From an archaeon (GTDB lineage Archaea; Iainarchaeota; Iainarchaeia; Iainarchaeales; CSSED10-239): 25,657 nt of DNA. The notes below the pieces were generated by a model. That model had not been told where the DNA came from. It did not search any database and worked only from the letters and a program-made list of their open reading frames with translations. Below, in pieces: positions 7,013 to 14,571 of the stretch. The stretch covers positions 1 through 25,657 of the forward strand of contig JALNXN010000011.1 of NCBI GenBank assembly GCA_023230325.1. The letters are read 5' to 3'. Both the position numbers and the translations under genes were made by a program. Each line of letters begins with the position of its first letter. The stretch's first letter is position 1.

Positions 7013-7777
7013 ATGAACAGAAAAGAAATAATAGAAATTACAAAACAAAAACTTAAAGAAAAATTAAATAATGCTGATCAAAAGATTATTAATTTGGCTC
7101 AAATTATTGAAAAGGTCCCTAATAACATTAATGAACTGTATGAACAACTAAGAGTTATTACTGACCAAGAATACCCAACCCTAGACCAATCTCTAACAAT
7201 CAAAGAGTATGTTTTGTTTTATTTGTTAGAAGAGAAGAATGAAAAAAATATTAAAAACTTAAACATCTCTGAAAAGAATATTAAAGAGATTATAAAAATT
7301 AAAAATTCTAATGTTTCAATTGACTTAAACAAAGACATCAAAGAGATTACCTTAAATCTTGCAAAAGACATCCTTAACCTAATAGAGACTAAAGAAAAAA
7401 TGGAATTTGAAATTGATAAACTATTAAAAGAAAATTATGTAAATGCCTATCATGTGGCAACCCCTAAGATCCTTTGTAAGATGCTTGAGATTGCTGGGTC
7501 TTCTAAAAGACTTTCAAGATTTCCAGCTTCAACCATCCAGTTACTTGGTTCTGAGAAAAACTTTTTTAAAGCTTTAAAATTTAATAAAAATACTCCAAAG
7601 TATGGAGTTATCTTTAACCACCCATTAGTGATCTCTTTACCTTTTAAAAATAAAGCAAAATTTTCAAGAACACTTGCTGCAAAGATAGCAATTGCAATCA
7701 AAGCTGACATTACAAATAATAAAATTTATGAAGAGTTAGATAAAACAATTAAAATTAAACACAGTAAACTAAAATAA
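7013..7777 (+). CDS. Nop5 (Nop56/58) C/D box sRNP core protein, short form
   Basis: Nop5 bridges L7Ae-bound C/D guide RNA to fibrillarin for 2'-O-methylation of rRNA and tRNA. The C-terminal NOP domain is clear: IAGSSKRLSRFPASTIQLLG at 160-179, NFFKAL at 183-188, and PKYGVIFNHPLV with AAKIAIAIKAD near the end. The segment around 22-60 (NLAQIIEKVPNNINELYEQL) matches the start of the family's coiled-coil region, which runs to about 140. At 254 residues it is much shorter than the usual archaeal 360-400. What is missing is the N-terminal fibrillarin-binding domain, of which only about 20 residues precede the coiled coil. A TTTAAAAG promoter element near 6976-6984 and no upstream coding remnant argue that this is the true start. 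Fibrillarin follows within 20 bases. Confidence 0.9.
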   Translation: MNRKEIIEITKQKLKEKLNNADQKIINLAQIIEKVPNNINELYEQLRVITDQEYPTLDQSLTIKEYVLFYLLEEKNEKNIKNLNISEKNIKEIIKIKNSNVSIDLNKDIKEITLNLAKDILNLIETKEKMEFEIDKLLKENYVNAYHVATPKILCKMLEIAGSSKRLSRFPASTIQLLGSEKNFFKALKFNKNTPKYGVIFNHPLVISLPFKNKAKFSRTLAAKIAIAIKADITNNKIYEELDKTIKIKHSKLK

Positions 7778-7793
7778 AAATTAAGTGATTAAG

Positions 7794-8390
7794 ATGAATA
7801 AAAATCTAATAATTAAAGACAAACTAATATTTACAAAAGATCTTAACAGCAAAAAAAACAGAGAATGGAATCCCTTTCATTCAAAAGTTGCAGCAGGGAT
7901 TAGGAAAGGAATTATTCCAAACATCAATCAAGATTCTAAAATTCTTTATCTTGGAGCAGCAGAAGGTTACACTGTTTCCTTTATCTCCGACTTAGTTGAG
8001 AATGGAGTTGTTTATGGAATAGACATATCTCCCTACAGCATGCAGAAATTAGTTTTACTTTCAGAAGAGAGAGAAAATATTATTCCTATCTTAGAAGATT
8101 GTAACCTAGTTGATGAATATAAAGACCTTATTAAAACTAAAGTTGACCTAATAATACAGGATGTTTCTCAGAAAAACCAAATTGAAATTCTTAAAAAGAA
8201 TGCTAAACTTTTTCTTAAAGAGAAAGGAGAAATTATTCTAAGTTTAAAGTTATCTGCAATCTCTCAAAAGAAAATTAACATAATTGACAGAGAATTAAAA
8301 GATCTAGAAACTGATTTTAGAATCATTAGAAAAGTAAGGTTAGAGCCTTTTGAAAAAAAACATATCCTTGTCTTTGCTCAAAAAAAATAA
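7794..8390 (+). CDS. flpA: Fibrillarin-like rRNA/tRNA 2'-O-methyltransferase
   Basis: This is the catalytic SAM-dependent methyltransferase of C/D box sRNPs. The N-terminal family segment REWNPFHSKVAAGI is followed by the SAM-binding ILYLGAAEGYTVSFISD, the acidic strand VVYGIDISPYS, the DLIIQDVSQKNQ segment with the catalytic Asp, and the C-terminal LEPFEKKHILVFAQKK. At 198 residues it is slightly shorter than typical, mostly at the N-terminus. I chose the ATG at 7794: the GTG at 7785, which would add three residues, lies inside the AAGTGAT ribosome binding site. It forms an operon with nop5, the usual archaeal arrangement. The catalytic core looks intact although its partner lacks the N-terminal docking domain. 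Confidence 0.95.
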   Translation: MNKNLIIKDKLIFTKDLNSKKNREWNPFHSKVAAGIRKGIIPNINQDSKILYLGAAEGYTVSFISDLVENGVVYGIDISPYSMQKLVLLSEERENIIPILEDCNLVDEYKDLIKTKVDLIIQDVSQKNQIEILKKNAKLFLKEKGEIILSLKLSAISQKKINIIDRELKDLETDFRIIRKVRLEPFEKKHILVFAQKK

Positions 8391-8398
8391 ATTAATAA

Positions 8399-8587
8399 TT
8401 ATTTTCTATTTCTTAAATAATTTTCAATAGAGCGGTCATATGTTCTTTCTTTTTCCTTTGAGAAATAACAACCAGGAAGCTCTCCTCTTTCTCTATGGTG
8501 TTTCACACACTCACAACAAAGTCCTTTTCTTGAACAATCGTAAGTGCAATTACAAGATTTTAAATTCTCTTCTCTTTTACATTCCAT
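8399..8587 (-). CDS. Small Cys-rich protein, DUF6485-like
   Basis: A 62-residue protein (70 if the upstream ATG at 8611 is used). Cysteines occur in an ordered pattern: MECKREENLKSCNCTYDC, then SRKGLCCECVKHHRERGELP and GCYF. This resembles the DUF6485 family of small Cys-rich proteins found in anaerobic bacteria and archaea, probably metal or Fe-S binding. The ATG at 8587 is preferred because family members begin just before the first Cys and a GTGAGAG element precedes it; the ATG at 8611 has no ribosome binding site. It lies 40 bases downstream of pyruvate phosphate dikinase on the same strand and is possibly co-transcribed. No biochemical role is known to me. Confidence 0.75.
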   Translation of the reverse strand: MECKREENLKSCNCTYDCSRKGLCCECVKHHRERGELPGCYFSKEKERTYDRSIENYLRNRK

Positions 8588-8651
8588 CTTTTTATCTCTC
8601 ACAAAAATCATTAGTGTCTTTTATTTTTTACTTTTTTTAAACAAATCTTTT

Positions 8652-11279
8652 TTAATCCATTTCTAAAATTGCTGCTCTTGCTGCTGAAAGTCTTGCAACT
8701 GGTACTCTATAGGGTGAACAACTAACATAGTCAATACCAATCTTGTGGAAAAATAAAATTGATTCAGGATCTGCTGCATGTTCCCCACAAACCCCAAGTT
8801 TTAAATTCTTATTTTTATTTATAGCTTTTTTAATTCCCAACTGCATTAGCTGTCCAACACCTTCTTTGTCAATTGATGTGAAAGGATCTTTTTTATAAAC
8901 TCCAAGTCTAATATAGTCTTTTAGAAACATATTAGAGTCATCCCTTGATAACCCCAAAGTCATCTGAGTTAGATCATTTGTTCCAAATGAAAAAAAATCA
9001 ACATGCTTTGCTAACTTTTCAGAAATCAAAGCTGCTCTTGGAATCTCAATCATTGCTCCAATTTTATATTTTATTGTGGTTTTTTTCTCTAAAAATATTT
9101 GATTGATTGTTTCAATAATCATTTTCTTTAAAAGTTCTACCTCCTTTACATCTCCAACCAACGGAACCACAATCTCAGGAACTGTTTTTAATTTAAATTT
9201 TTTGTTTACAAAAATTGCTGCCTCGACTATTGCTCTTGTTTGCATAATTGTAATCTCAGGGTAAGTTACTAACAATCTACAACCTCTAAAACCAAGCATC
9301 GGATTTGTCTCTTTTAAATTTTTTATTTTTTCATTTATTTTTAAGGCAGAAATTTTTAGAGTCTTTGCTAAATCAACTATATCTTTTTTATTTTTAGGCA
9401 AAAGTTCATGTAAAGGAAAGTCTAGTAACCTAATTGTAGTTGGTTTATTTTTCATAACTTTAAAAAGTTTAACAAAATCTTTTCTTTGCATTGGTAATAG
9501 TTCATCTAAAGCTTTTTGTCTTCCTTCTAAACTTTCAGAAAGAACCATCTCTCTAACACTCTTAATCTTGTTCTCTTCAAAAAACATATGCTCTGTTCTA
9601 CATAGCCCAATTCCTTCTACACTAAAGGTTAACCCAATTTCAGCTTCTTTTAAATTATCTGCGTTCACTCTAATTTCTAATTTTTTATATTTATCTAAAA
9701 GATCCATTAATTTTTCAAAGTCTTTAGACAAGATAGGGTTAACAAGAGGTATCTTTCCAGCATAAACATTTCCAGTTGTTCCATCAATTGTAAGATTATC
9801 TCCTTCTTTAAAAGTTTTGTTTTTTATAATAACTTTTTTTAAGTTTTCAAGAATCTGCAAATCAGAGACACTAGAAACACATACCTTGCCCATAGCTCTA
9901 GTAACAACTGCTGCATGACTTGTAAGTCCACCTCTTTTGGTTAAGATCCCTTGACAAGCATTTATTCCTTTTATGTCTTCAGGGCTAGTTTCTGTTCTTA
10001 TTAAGATTACTTTCTTACCTTTCTTGTTCTCCTCATAAGCTCTTTTAGCACTAAAAACAATTTGTCCAGTTACGGCTCCTGGGGAGGCAGGAAGTCCTTT
10101 TGTTAAGATTAAGGAATTGTTTAAAGATTTTGGATCTAAAGATTTATGAAGTAACTTCTCTAATGACTCAGGATCAATTCTTAAAATTGCTTCCTTTTGA
10201 GTAATCAACTTTTCATCAAGCATATCCATTGCAATCTTAACTGCTGCTTTTGGGGTTCTTTTTCCATTTCTTGTTTGAAGAATAAACAACTTTTTATTTT
10301 CAATTGTAAACTCGATATCTTGCATATCCTTAAAATGTTTTTCTAAGGTTTTTGAAATTTTTAATAATTGTAAATATTGATCTTTCATTTTCCTTTTTAA
10401 AATTGAGATAGGTTGTGGAGTTCTTACACCTGAAACAATATCTTCCCCTTGTGCATTTATTAAATATTCTCCATAAAACTTATTTTCACCAGTTGCTGGG
10501 TTTCTAGAAAAACAAACTCCAGTTCCTGAATCTGAATTTAAGTTTCCAAAAACCATTGCTTGAACATTTACTGCTGTTAATAGTTTGTTTTCAATATTAT
10601 TCTGTAATCTATATTCGATTGCTCTTTTGTTGTTCCAGGATTTAAAAATTGAATTAATTGCTAATTTCAATTGGATTGTTGGGTCTTGTGGAAAATCCTT
10701 TTTAGTTTCTTTTTTGATTATTTTTTTATAAGTTGTTATTATTTCTTTTAGATCTTCTAGTTTTAGTTCTGTATCTTCTTCTATTTTCTTTTTACTTTTA
10801 AGATTATCAATAACTTTTTTAAAGGTTCTTGAAGAAACACCCAAAACCACTTCTCCAAACATCTGTATAAATCTTCTGTAAGAATCATATGCAAATCTTT
10901 GGTTTTCTGCTTTTTTAGAAAGACCAATAACAGTTTTATCATTTAACCCTAAATTTAAAATTGTGTCCATCATCCCAGGCATAGAAACTGTTGCTCCACT
11001 TCTTACAGAAAGTAAAAGTGGATTTGAAGAATTTGCAAAAAAGGAATTTGTTTCTTTTTCAATTTTTTTTAAATTGTTTAAAATTTGTTTCTCTAAGTCT
11101 TTAGAGCAGGTAAAATTATTTTCAAGAAAGTAAGAGCAAGCTTGTGTTGTTATTGTAAAAGCAGGAGAAACTGGAATATTTAATTTTTTCATTTCCCCTA
11201 AGTTTGCACCTTTTGAGCCTAGAAGATGTTTTAGGTCTTTATTTGCTTCTGTGTAAAAGTAAACATATTTTTTAGGCAT
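8652..11279 (-). CDS. ppdK: Pyruvate, phosphate dikinase
   Basis: This 875-residue cytoplasmic enzyme interconverts pyruvate, ATP and phosphate with PEP, AMP and pyrophosphate. It is full length for the family. The N-terminal ATP-grasp domain (about 1-360) has GSKGANLGEM at 21-30, SVRSGATVSMPGMMDTILNL at 91-110 and SGTGVCFSRNPATGE at 251-265. The swivelling domain carries the phospho-acceptor H455 in RGGLTSHAAVV. The C-terminal PEP-binding barrel ends with CGEHAADPES, where C831 is the catalytic Cys, and YVSCSPYRVPVARLSAARAA. In glycolytic archaea it often replaces or complements pyruvate kinase. The upstream cyclophilin is co-directional, separated by a 75-base polypurine leader. No defects are seen. 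Confidence 0.97.
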   Translation of the reverse strand: MPKKYVYFYTEANKDLKHLLGSKGANLGEMKKLNIPVSPAFTITTQACSYFLENNFTCSKDLEKQILNNLKKIEKETNSFFANSSNPLLLSVRSGATVSMPGMMDTILNLGLNDKTVIGLSKKAENQRFAYDSYRRFIQMFGEVVLGVSSRTFKKVIDNLKSKKKIEEDTELKLEDLKEIITTYKKIIKKETKKDFPQDPTIQLKLAINSIFKSWNNKRAIEYRLQNNIENKLLTAVNVQAMVFGNLNSDSGTGVCFSRNPATGENKFYGEYLINAQGEDIVSGVRTPQPISILKRKMKDQYLQLLKISKTLEKHFKDMQDIEFTIENKKLFILQTRNGKRTPKAAVKIAMDMLDEKLITQKEAILRIDPESLEKLLHKSLDPKSLNNSLILTKGLPASPGAVTGQIVFSAKRAYEENKKGKKVILIRTETSPEDIKGINACQGILTKRGGLTSHAAVVTRAMGKVCVSSVSDLQILENLKKVIIKNKTFKEGDNLTIDGTTGNVYAGKIPLVNPILSKDFEKLMDLLDKYKKLEIRVNADNLKEAEIGLTFSVEGIGLCRTEHMFFEENKIKSVREMVLSESLEGRQKALDELLPMQRKDFVKLFKVMKNKPTTIRLLDFPLHELLPKNKKDIVDLAKTLKISALKINEKIKNLKETNPMLGFRGCRLLVTYPEITIMQTRAIVEAAIFVNKKFKLKTVPEIVVPLVGDVKEVELLKKMIIETINQIFLEKKTTIKYKIGAMIEIPRAALISEKLAKHVDFFSFGTNDLTQMTLGLSRDDSNMFLKDYIRLGVYKKDPFTSIDKEGVGQLMQLGIKKAINKNKNLKLGVCGEHAADPESILFFHKIGIDYVSCSPYRVPVARLSAARAAILEMD

Positions 11280-11281
11280 AA

Positions 11282-11349
11282 CTTTTCTTCTCTTTTTTTC
11301 TTTTCTTCTTTTTTAATTTCTTATCTTTTTTATTTTTTTCTTTTCTTTT
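11282..11349. repeat. Polypyrimidine/polypurine tract
   Basis: About 68 bases between the cyclophilin and ppdK genes are nearly all T and C on the plus strand with only a few A interruptions, hence A/G-rich on the transcribed strand. It covers the ppdK leader and includes its purine-rich ribosome binding region. It could also be the T-poor side of a terminator region, but no hairpin is seen. Confidence 0.5.
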
Positions 11350-11354
11350 ACAAA

Positions 11355-11966
11355 TTACTTTTTAATAACAACATCTAAGATAACAACATCTTCAACTGGC
11401 CAATCTTGATGATATTTAAATTTGGTTGTAGTCTTTACATCTTCAATATCTTTAACAACTTCCATTCCTGAAAGTACTTTTCCAAAAACTGCATAACCTG
11501 GGTTTACTTCACTTGAATAATCTAAGAAAAAATTATCAACTGTGTTTATGAAAAATTGAGAGGTTGCAGAGTTAGGATCATTTGTTCTTGCCATAGCTAA
11601 GGTTCCTGTAAGATTACTTAGGTTTGTGTCTTTTGTTGTCTCTAAAGAAATTGGAGAGAATGTGTCTTTTTGTTCCCCATTTTCTAAAAAGCCACCACCT
11701 TGAACCATAAAGCCTTTCATCACTCTATGAAAGACTGTGTTTTTATAAAAGCCACCTTCTACATATTGTAAAAAATTAGAAACTGTTTTTGGAGCTTTAT
11801 CTTTAAATAATTCAACTTCAATGTTTCCTTTTGAAGTTTTAATAATCACTATTGGGTTCATGTCATTTCCTTCCTTTTTAAATATATTTAAATTAAAAAT
11901 TAAATTTAATATTAAAAGTACTAAAATAATCAATAATACAATTAAAGTTATTTTTTTAAAATTCAT
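11355..11966 (-). CDS. Membrane-anchored cyclophilin-type peptidyl-prolyl isomerase
   Basis: The 203-residue protein begins with a hydrophobic segment (about residues 6-28) after a short basic start, a signal anchor that probably places the enzyme on the outer face of the membrane. The cyclophilin domain fills residues 36-203: VFHRVMKGFMVQGGGF (78-93, catalytic R81 and Q89), LAMARTNDPNSATSQFFI (123-140) and FGKVLSGMEVV near the end. It would speed cis-trans isomerisation of prolyl bonds, helping exported proteins fold. An AGAGGG ribosome binding site precedes the ATG. The gene diverges from the polysaccharide deacetylase at 12084 and is followed by ppdK on the same strand. The single-domain form resembles bacterial PpiA/PpiB rather than the larger eukaryotic proteins. 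Confidence 0.93.
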   Translation of the reverse strand: MNFKKITLIVLLIILVLLILNLIFNLNIFKKEGNDMNPIVIIKTSKGNIEVELFKDKAPKTVSNFLQYVEGGFYKNTVFHRVMKGFMVQGGGFLENGEQKDTFSPISLETTKDTNLSNLTGTLAMARTNDPNSATSQFFINTVDNFFLDYSSEVNPGYAVFGKVLSGMEVVKDIEDVKTTTKFKYHQDWPVEDVVILDVVIKK

Positions 11967-12083
11967 ATCTTTTTCCCTCTTTTAATGTTTAAAAGTATAA
12001 TTTATTCTTTATAAAAGTTCTTTTCTAAATATATATTATAATTCAAAATATTTAAAAGTAAATAAGTTCTAAGCTATATACAT

Positions 12084-12812
12084 ATGTGCGAAGATAAATT
12101 AAAAATTAAAGTGTTTATTATTATTTTAATAGTAATTATAATAATAAGTTTAATATTTATAATAACTACAAATTCTAAAAATAAGAGCATCTACTTAACA
12201 ATTGATGATTGCCCATCCCCTGACTTTAAAGAAAAAGTAAAGTACTTGATCGACAATGATATTAAAGCAACCTTCTTCTGTGTGGGAAGTGCCATGAGCA
12301 ACTATAAAGAAGACCTTAGCTTTGCAGTTTCAAATGGATATGATATTGAAAACCATTCATTTTCTCACCCCTACTTTTCAAAAATTAGCTTAGAAGAAAT
12401 TAAAGATGAAATTTATAAAACTGACAAGATAATTACAGACATCTATAAAGACGCAAACATAGAAAGAACACATAAGTTTTTTAGAGAGCCCTATGGTGAC
12501 AAGATGTACTTCCAGTTTAAGAAAAGAAAAGAAGTTAATAATTATCTTAAAAGCTTAGGGTACACAAAACCAAAAACTAAAACCTTTACTTTTGTAGATT
12601 TATTTTACCCTAAAGATGTTGGTGTCTTTTGGACAGCAAATATTAAAGAATATGATTTTTCAGAGAAAAAAACTTTAAACAGACTTGAAAAGATATTAAA
12701 TAAAAACAAAAACCAAATAATTCTTGTCCATGATCACAAAAGAACAACAGAAGTCTTCTATAAGATAATTAACAAACTTTTAGAAAGTAAAATTGAAATT
12801 AAAAGTTTATAA
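12084..12812 (+). CDS. Membrane-anchored polysaccharide deacetylase (NodB domain, CE4)
   Basis: The 242-residue protein has an N-terminal hydrophobic anchor (about residues 8-28) and an external NodB domain. The metal and catalytic motifs are present: YLTIDDCPS (base D41 and metal ligand D42), HSFSH (H91 and H95), FFREPYG (R134, P136) and the C-terminal LVHDHK. CE4 enzymes remove acetyl groups from N-acetylated surface glycans such as peptidoglycan, chitin or capsule. In an archaeon the substrate is more likely a cell-surface polysaccharide or N-glycan. The catalytic residues look intact although DDCPS replaces the usual DDGP. It is followed after 18 bases by the flavin reductase-like gene on the same strand. 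The substrate is unknown. Confidence 0.88.
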   Translation: MCEDKLKIKVFIIILIVIIIISLIFIITTNSKNKSIYLTIDDCPSPDFKEKVKYLIDNDIKATFFCVGSAMSNYKEDLSFAVSNGYDIENHSFSHPYFSKISLEEIKDEIYKTDKIITDIYKDANIERTHKFFREPYGDKMYFQFKKRKEVNNYLKSLGYTKPKTKTFTFVDLFYPKDVGVFWTANIKEYDFSEKKTLNRLEKILNKNKNQIILVHDHKRTTEVFYKIINKLLESKIEIKSL

Positions 12813-12830
12813 ACATGAAATGAAACACAT

Positions 12831-13502
12831 ATGTTTTTAATAAGTTCTAAAATTTATATATTAATGACAAAAGACATTTACTCAGGAAAAATAATTTCAA
12901 AGAAAAAAAACAATGTTCATTTTCTATTAAAAATAGATAAAAGTTTAGAATATTTACCAGGACAATTCATTAGTATTTTTAAAAAAGAAAATGACCAACT
13001 TCTAAGAGCAAAACCATATACTCTTGCTAGCTTAGATCAAAGGTATGTAGAGCTATACATTGGGATTGTAGAAAACGGAGAATTTTCAAATTACTTAGAT
13101 CAATTACAAATTAATGACGACATTTACTTTAAAGGACCAGTTGGAATACCAATTGAAAAAAAGATAACTTCAAATAACTTAATTATAATTACACTTGGTT
13201 GTGGGATTGCTACCTACAGGGCATTTATTCATCATAATGTATCTAAATATAATATTTCTTTATTTTTTATAAACAAAAAAAAAGATGTTTTCTTTATTGA
13301 GGAGTTTGAAGAGCTGTCTAAGAGAAATAAAAACTTTAGGTACACAGAGATTGTTGGAAAAGAAAGACAAGACTTTAATCTTGAAAAGGAAATAAGAGAA
13401 AATGTTACTTACTTACTGTCAGGTCCGCCAAAAGCAACTGAGTTTTATTCTCAACTCTTAAAGAAGAATAATGTTAATGAACAAAACATCATTATTAATT
13501 AA
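12831..13502 (+). CDS. Ferredoxin-NAD(P)H reductase-like flavoprotein
   Basis: The 223 residues have the two-domain layout of the FNR superfamily. An FAD-binding beta barrel (about 13-110) has PGQFISIF at 43-50, the flavin motif RAKPYTLAS at 59-67 and KGPVGIPI at 101-108. A nucleotide-binding domain has LGCGIATYRA at 122-131 and a C-terminal LLSGPPKATEFY. It would pass electrons between NAD(P)H and a redox protein. The start is uncertain: ATG 12831 is used, but neither it nor ATG 12864 has a ribosome binding site, and the family homology begins after the second. It lies 26 bases before a peroxiredoxin with a strong ribosome binding site, which suggests, without proving it, that it reduces the peroxiredoxin directly or through a partner. 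Confidence 0.82.
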   Translation: MFLISSKIYILMTKDIYSGKIISKKKNNVHFLLKIDKSLEYLPGQFISIFKKENDQLLRAKPYTLASLDQRYVELYIGIVENGEFSNYLDQLQINDDIYFKGPVGIPIEKKITSNNLIIITLGCGIATYRAFIHHNVSKYNISLFFINKKKDVFFIEEFEELSKRNKNFRYTEIVGKERQDFNLEKEIRENVTYLLSGPPKATEFYSQLLKKNNVNEQNIIIN

Positions 13503-13528
13503 TTACAAAAAAAGGAGATGTGAAAAAC

Positions 13529-14068
13529 ATGATCGAAATAAATTTCAAAGCACCCTCTTTTACAGAAGAAGCATATGTAGATGGAGAGATTAAACAAATC
13601 TCTTTAAATGGCTACCAAGGAAAATGGGTAATATTATTTTTCTATCCAGCAGATTTTACTTTTGTTTGTCCAACAGAACTTTCTGAACTTGCAAGACATT
13701 ATGAGGAATTTAAAAAGGAGGGTGCAGAAATAATATCTGTAAGCACAGACACAGCCCACTCTCATAAAGCATGGCACAACACCTCAGAGATAATAAAACA
13801 AATTAAATTTCCAATGCTTGCAGACCCAGCACAAAGAGTTTCAAGAGACTATGAAACATTAATTGAAGATGAGGGGCTATCTTTGAGAGCTACTTTTCTA
13901 ATAGATCCTGATGGTGTTGTTAAAGCCTTTGAGTTTCATAATAACGACATAGGTAGAAGTGTTCACGAACTTTTAAGAAAGTTACAAGCAGCTAAATTTA
14001 CAAGAGAACATAAGGGAGAAGTTTGCCCAATGAACTGGCATCCAGGAGAAAAATCTATAAAATTGTAA
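13529..14068 (+). CDS. 2-Cys peroxiredoxin (AhpC/Prx1 type)
   Basis: The 179-residue thiol peroxidase reduces H2O2 and organic peroxides. The peroxidatic cysteine is C47 in DFTFVCPTE and the resolving cysteine is C166 in EVCPMNWHPG, the typical 2-Cys arrangement of AhpC/Prx1 proteins. The segment ATFLIDPDGVV is also typical. The ATG at 13529 is chosen because the in-frame GTG at 13520 lies inside the AAAGGAGATGTGA ribosome binding site. The gene is downstream of a flavin reductase-like gene, and a hairpin terminator follows. Together with the rubrerythrin and superoxide reductase at 19442-20453 it gives this organism a complete reductive oxygen defence without catalase or superoxide dismutase in this window. 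Confidence 0.96.
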   Translation: MIEINFKAPSFTEEAYVDGEIKQISLNGYQGKWVILFFYPADFTFVCPTELSELARHYEEFKKEGAEIISVSTDTAHSHKAWHNTSEIIKQIKFPMLADPAQRVSRDYETLIEDEGLSLRATFLIDPDGVVKAFEFHNNDIGRSVHELLRKLQAAKFTREHKGEVCPMNWHPGEKSIKL

Positions 14069-14083
14069 ATTAGTTTTAGATCT

Positions 14084-14119
14084 GGAAAGAACTTAAATTT
14101 CTTTCCTTTTCTTTTTTTT
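14084..14119 (+). terminator. Hairpin and T-run terminator after the peroxiredoxin
   Basis: GGAAAGAA (14084-14091) pairs perfectly with TTCTTTCC (14099-14106) around a 7-base loop, and a long T-rich tract follows. It lies 16 bases past the peroxiredoxin stop. Archaeal terminators usually need only the T tract, so the hairpin may be extra or protect the 3' end. Confidence 0.65.
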
Positions 14120-14157
14120 ACTTTTCTCTTTTCTACTTTTTTCTTTTTATTCTCTTT

Positions 14158-14517
14158 CTAATAATTAAAAGGTAACTTCAAAATATTTAGTTTAATTAAA
14201 AGCACAATTAATAAAGTATAAGCAATTGAAATAATTATATTAATTATTAGATCCTTTTTAGTTAACTTGGAGTTGTTTTTTGAAACTATTTTTTTAACAC
14301 CATAATGCATCATCAACATTCCAACAATATTTGTTATCCAATAAAAGATAATCATACTTTCTAAGAAAACTCCTTTAATTAAAAAAGAAAAAAGATATGC
14401 AAAACCATAAGCTAAAGGAATATTTACAAGCATATCATTCCAAAAGGACAAAGGTGATAACACATAACCAACAGCAGTAATCAAGCCACCTTTGAAATAT
14501 TTTTTTAAATGCTTCAT
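14158..14517 (-). CDS. Small integral membrane protein, unknown
   Basis: Not recognised. The 119 residues are mostly hydrophobic, with about three membrane segments (roughly 28-48, 50-70 and 89-113) separated by short basic loops such as KKIVSKNNSKLTKKD. The first 25 residues (MKHLKKYFKGG, then GYVLSPLSFWND) are amphipathic. No catalytic motif is visible. It follows the multi-domain pilin gene on the same strand after 54 bases, so co-expression is possible, but many small membrane proteins of unknown role occur in such genomes. Confidence 0.7.
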   Translation of the reverse strand: MKHLKKYFKGGLITAVGYVLSPLSFWNDMLVNIPLAYGFAYLFSFLIKGVFLESMIIFYWITNIVGMLMMHYGVKKIVSKNNSKLTKKDLIINIIISIAYTLLIVLLIKLNILKLPFNY

Positions 14518-14571
14518 CTTAAATATCCTTTTTAAACATAAATTCTATACTATCTTTTTTAATTAACCATC

